From positions 1,509,244-1,573,243 of the forward strand of contig CP128386.1 in assembly GCA_030345135.1 (NCBI GenBank): 64,000 nucleotides of DNA, given 5' to 3'. Every line of letters starts with the position of its first letter. Positions within the stretch are counted from its first letter, which is position 1. The translations under genes were made by a program, and so were the position numbers. The notes below the pieces were generated by a model. The model had not been told where the DNA came from, searched no databases, and saw nothing but the letters and a program-made list of their open reading frames with translations. The stretch comes from Chitinophagaceae bacterium DXS. GTDB lineage: Bacteria; Bacteroidota; Bacteroidia; Chitinophagales; Chitinophagaceae. Below, piece after piece: positions 62,167-64,000 of the stretch.

Positions 62167-63522
62167 CTTCGCCAGGCTTTGTATAATATCATACTTCGTC
62201 ACAATATGCAGATCACCTTTTTCATCTTTCGCTAACACGGCGCCGTTTTCACGATTGATGAGGTTGCCTAATCTTTCTACGGGAGTATCAAATGAGACAA
62301 TAGGATAAGATTGCTCCATTACATTTTTTACCAGTTCACTTTTAATATCAGGATTGGTAAATAATTTTTGAAACAGGCCGCTTTCGCTAACAGCTCCTAC
62401 AGGTCCTTCGCCGTTGATGACAGGAATTTGCTCAATATCATATTTCTTCATCAGGTCAACCGCTTCAGCTACGGTTTTATCCGGCTCAATGGTCACGAGC
62501 TTTTTAGAACCACGCGCGCTAACAATATCCTTAAAAGTTTTTACATCAAGAAAGCCACGTTCCATCATCCACTGATCGTTGTAGATTTTAGCAACATAAC
62601 GGCTGCCATGATCATGAAAAATGCAGACAACAAGATCATCTGGTTTTAATTGATCCTTCAGTTGCATTAAGCCTTGCAGGCAGCTGCCTGCGCTATATCC
62701 GCAGAACAAGCCTTCTTCTTTCGCCAGGCGCCTGGCCATAATAGCACCGTCTTTATCAGTTACCTGTTCAAAACGGTCTATCACATCCATCTTATAATTA
62801 GCCGGAACAAAATCTTCACCGAAACCTTCGGAAACATAAGGATGCACTTCATTCATGTCCACTTCGCCGGTATTAAAGAACTTTGTAAGCAGTGATCCAA
62901 ATACGTCAATTGCCCAGATCTGGATATCGGGGTTTTGCTCTTTCAGATACATGGCAGTTCCGGTAACTGTTCCGCCGGTTCCTGCCGTACAAACAAGGTG
63001 CGTTATTTTACCATCAGTTTGTTTCCATATCTCCGGCCCGGTTGTCTCATAATGCGCTAGACGATTAGCAAGATTATCGTACTGGTTGCAGAGGTAAGAA
63101 TTAGGAATTTCCTTCGCAAGTCTTCTCGCAACTGAATAATAGCTGCGTGGATCATCGGGTTCTACGTTCGTAGGACATACTATCACTTCTGCCCCCACGG
63201 CCTTCAGTATGTCCATTTTTTCTTTACTCTGTTTATCTGTCGTCGTAAAAATGCACTTATATCCTTTTACGCATGCGGCCAACGCCAGCCCCATACCGGT
63301 ATTGCCACTGGTGCATTCAATGATGGTGCCACCTGGTTTTAAATGCCCTTCAGCTTCTGCAACCTCTATCATTTTAACAGCCATTCTGTCCTTAATGGAA
63401 TTACCCGGATTAAAGTAATCCACTTTAGCTAGTATTGTCGCCGGAATCTCTTTTGTTATTTTATTTAGCTTAATCAACGGAGTGTTTCCTATCGTTTCGA
63501 GTATGTTGTATTTGATGTCCAT
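62164..63522 (-). CDS. Cystathionine beta-synthase (PLP enzyme with CBS pair)
   Basis: Condenses serine (or an activated serine) with homocysteine to give cystathionine; 452 residues. The ATG at 63522 gives the family start MDIKYNILETIGNTPLIKLN. PLP lysine 44 lies in NPGNSIKDRMA; the substrate loop is ECTSGNTGMGLALAA and the phosphate loop GTAGTGGTVTG. The C-terminal 120 residues form two CBS domains (VAEAVDLMKKYDIEQIPVI; PVERLGNLI). This architecture resembles eukaryotic CBS; cysteine synthases lack the CBS pair. No transsulfuration partner is nearby. Confidence 0.93.
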   Translation of the reverse strand: MDIKYNILETIGNTPLIKLNKITKEIPATILAKVDYFNPGNSIKDRMAVKMIEVAEAEGHLKPGGTIIECTSGNTGMGLALAACVKGYKCIFTTTDKQSKEKMDILKAVGAEVIVCPTNVEPDDPRSYYSVARRLAKEIPNSYLCNQYDNLANRLAHYETTGPEIWKQTDGKITHLVCTAGTGGTVTGTAMYLKEQNPDIQIWAIDVFGSLLTKFFNTGEVDMNEVHPYVSEGFGEDFVPANYKMDVIDRFEQVTDKDGAIMARRLAKEEGLFCGYSAGSCLQGLMQLKDQLKPDDLVVCIFHDHGSRYVAKIYNDQWMMERGFLDVKTFKDIVSARGSKKLVTIEPDKTVAEAVDLMKKYDIEQIPVINGEGPVGAVSESGLFQKLFTNPDIKSELVKNVMEQSYPIVSFDTPVERLGNLINRENGAVLAKDEKGDLHIVTKYDIIQSLAK

Positions 63523-63539
63523 TGTTGCAGTTGATTTAT

Positions 63540-64000
63540 GGCGTAAAGATAGCACAATGTATGATGTTAGATGTAATACAATGTACGGTGTACGATGCCT
63601 GCCCGTACCGACGGCACGTTCGGGCGGGTACGATGTTAGATGTGCCCCAACATGCGTAAGTACGAAGTACGGACGCCGCGTGGTTACAATCTAATGTACG
63701 ATGTTAGATGCCTGCCCGTATCGACGGCACGTTCGGGCGGGTACGATTTTAGATGTGAGACGCCGCAGAGAAAGTACGAATTACGAAGTACGAAGTACGG
63801 AAGCCGGGAGGTTGTAATCTCATGTATGATGTTAGATGCCTGCCCGTACCGACGGCACGTTCGGGCGGGTACGATTTTAGATGTGCTCAGACACAGAGAA
63901 AAAGTACGAAGTACGGAGGCCGGAGGTTGTAATCTCATGTATGATGTTAGATACCTGCCCGTACCGACGGCACGTTCGGGCGGGTACGATTTTAGATGTG
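63540..64000. repeat. Higher-order tandem repeat with GC-rich cassettes, continuing past the right edge
   Basis: Four copies of a 37-nt GC-rich unit at 63597-63633, 63710-63746, 63838-63874 and 63953-63989 (starts 113, 128 and 115 nt apart). Each is preceded by ATGTATG/ATGTTAG heptamers and, in later units, by TACGAAG heptamers. Short open frames here are by-products of the repeat. No gene is seen from 63523 to the end. Confidence 0.9.

Noticed and set aside
63684..63938. 84-residue minus-strand open frame at the right edge
   Set aside because: Its sequence is the translated satellite repeat; neighbouring copies give the same words in shifted frames.

Overview
The window looks like chromosomal DNA from a Bacteroidota bacterium, most likely family Chitinophagaceae. 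The signs are two SusC/SusD pairs, a sigma-70/FecR regulatory pair, several TonB-dependent receptors, the ribosomal cluster rpmB-rpmG-DUF4295 followed by ftsY, a general lack of Shine-Dalgarno sequences, and several promoters of the Bacteroidota type (TTG, about 18-20 nt, TAnnTTTG). I see no rRNA, tRNA, CRISPR array or prophage. Nothing here fixes the species.

Layout. 1-1.3 kb: edge of a secreted-protein gene and a HigB/HigA-type toxin-antitoxin pair lying between inverted repeats. 1.4-13 kb: an outer-membrane receptor, then a LacI regulator divergent from a SusC-SusD-heparinase-like lyase operon, which is a small polysaccharide utilisation locus. 13-25 kb: housekeeping and miscellaneous genes (Lgt, bacilliredoxin, Hsp20, TraB/GumN-like, DinB, flavoprotein monooxygenase, alpha/beta hydrolase, ABC-F ATPase, conserved membrane protein, serine hydrolase). 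25-32 kb: an inducible mutagenesis cassette, imuA-imuB-dnaE2, divergent from a LexA-like S24 repressor. 32-36 kb: agmatine deiminase and N-carbamoylputrescine amidase (putrescine synthesis) and a thiolase. 37-43 kb: TonB, a TonB-dependent receptor, purC and a small beta-barrel. 43.8-52 kb: sigma factor, FecR, SusC, SusD and a secreted EEP-family hydrolase, a second uptake locus. 52-57 kb: TrhO, a DUF6508-like protein, a lipoprotein formylglycine-generating enzyme and two related small beta-barrels. 57-64 kb: ftsY, DUF4295, rpmG, rpmB, ornithine aminotransferase, an FKBP isomerase and cystathionine beta-synthase.

The most unusual content is between the genes. Almost every longer intergenic space carries degenerate short tandem arrays. 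The sequence families differ from place to place, but nearly all share a unit length of exactly 7 nt (one family uses 8-9 nt). Arrays often switch from one family to another without losing the 7-nt phase. GC-rich 35-nt hairpin cassettes (5 x 7) are embedded in phase. Many arrays begin at or within a few bases of a stop codon, several supply the last codons of the gene, many are arranged as fold-back pairs, and one forms an obvious Rho-independent terminator. This resembles in form the heptameric STRR repeats of heterocystous cyanobacteria, but with many unrelated unit sequences in one genome. I regard it as the best candidate here for an undescribed system. A second candidate is the toxin-antitoxin pair enclosed by 26-nt inverted repeats, whose empty counterpart lies at 52144-52249.
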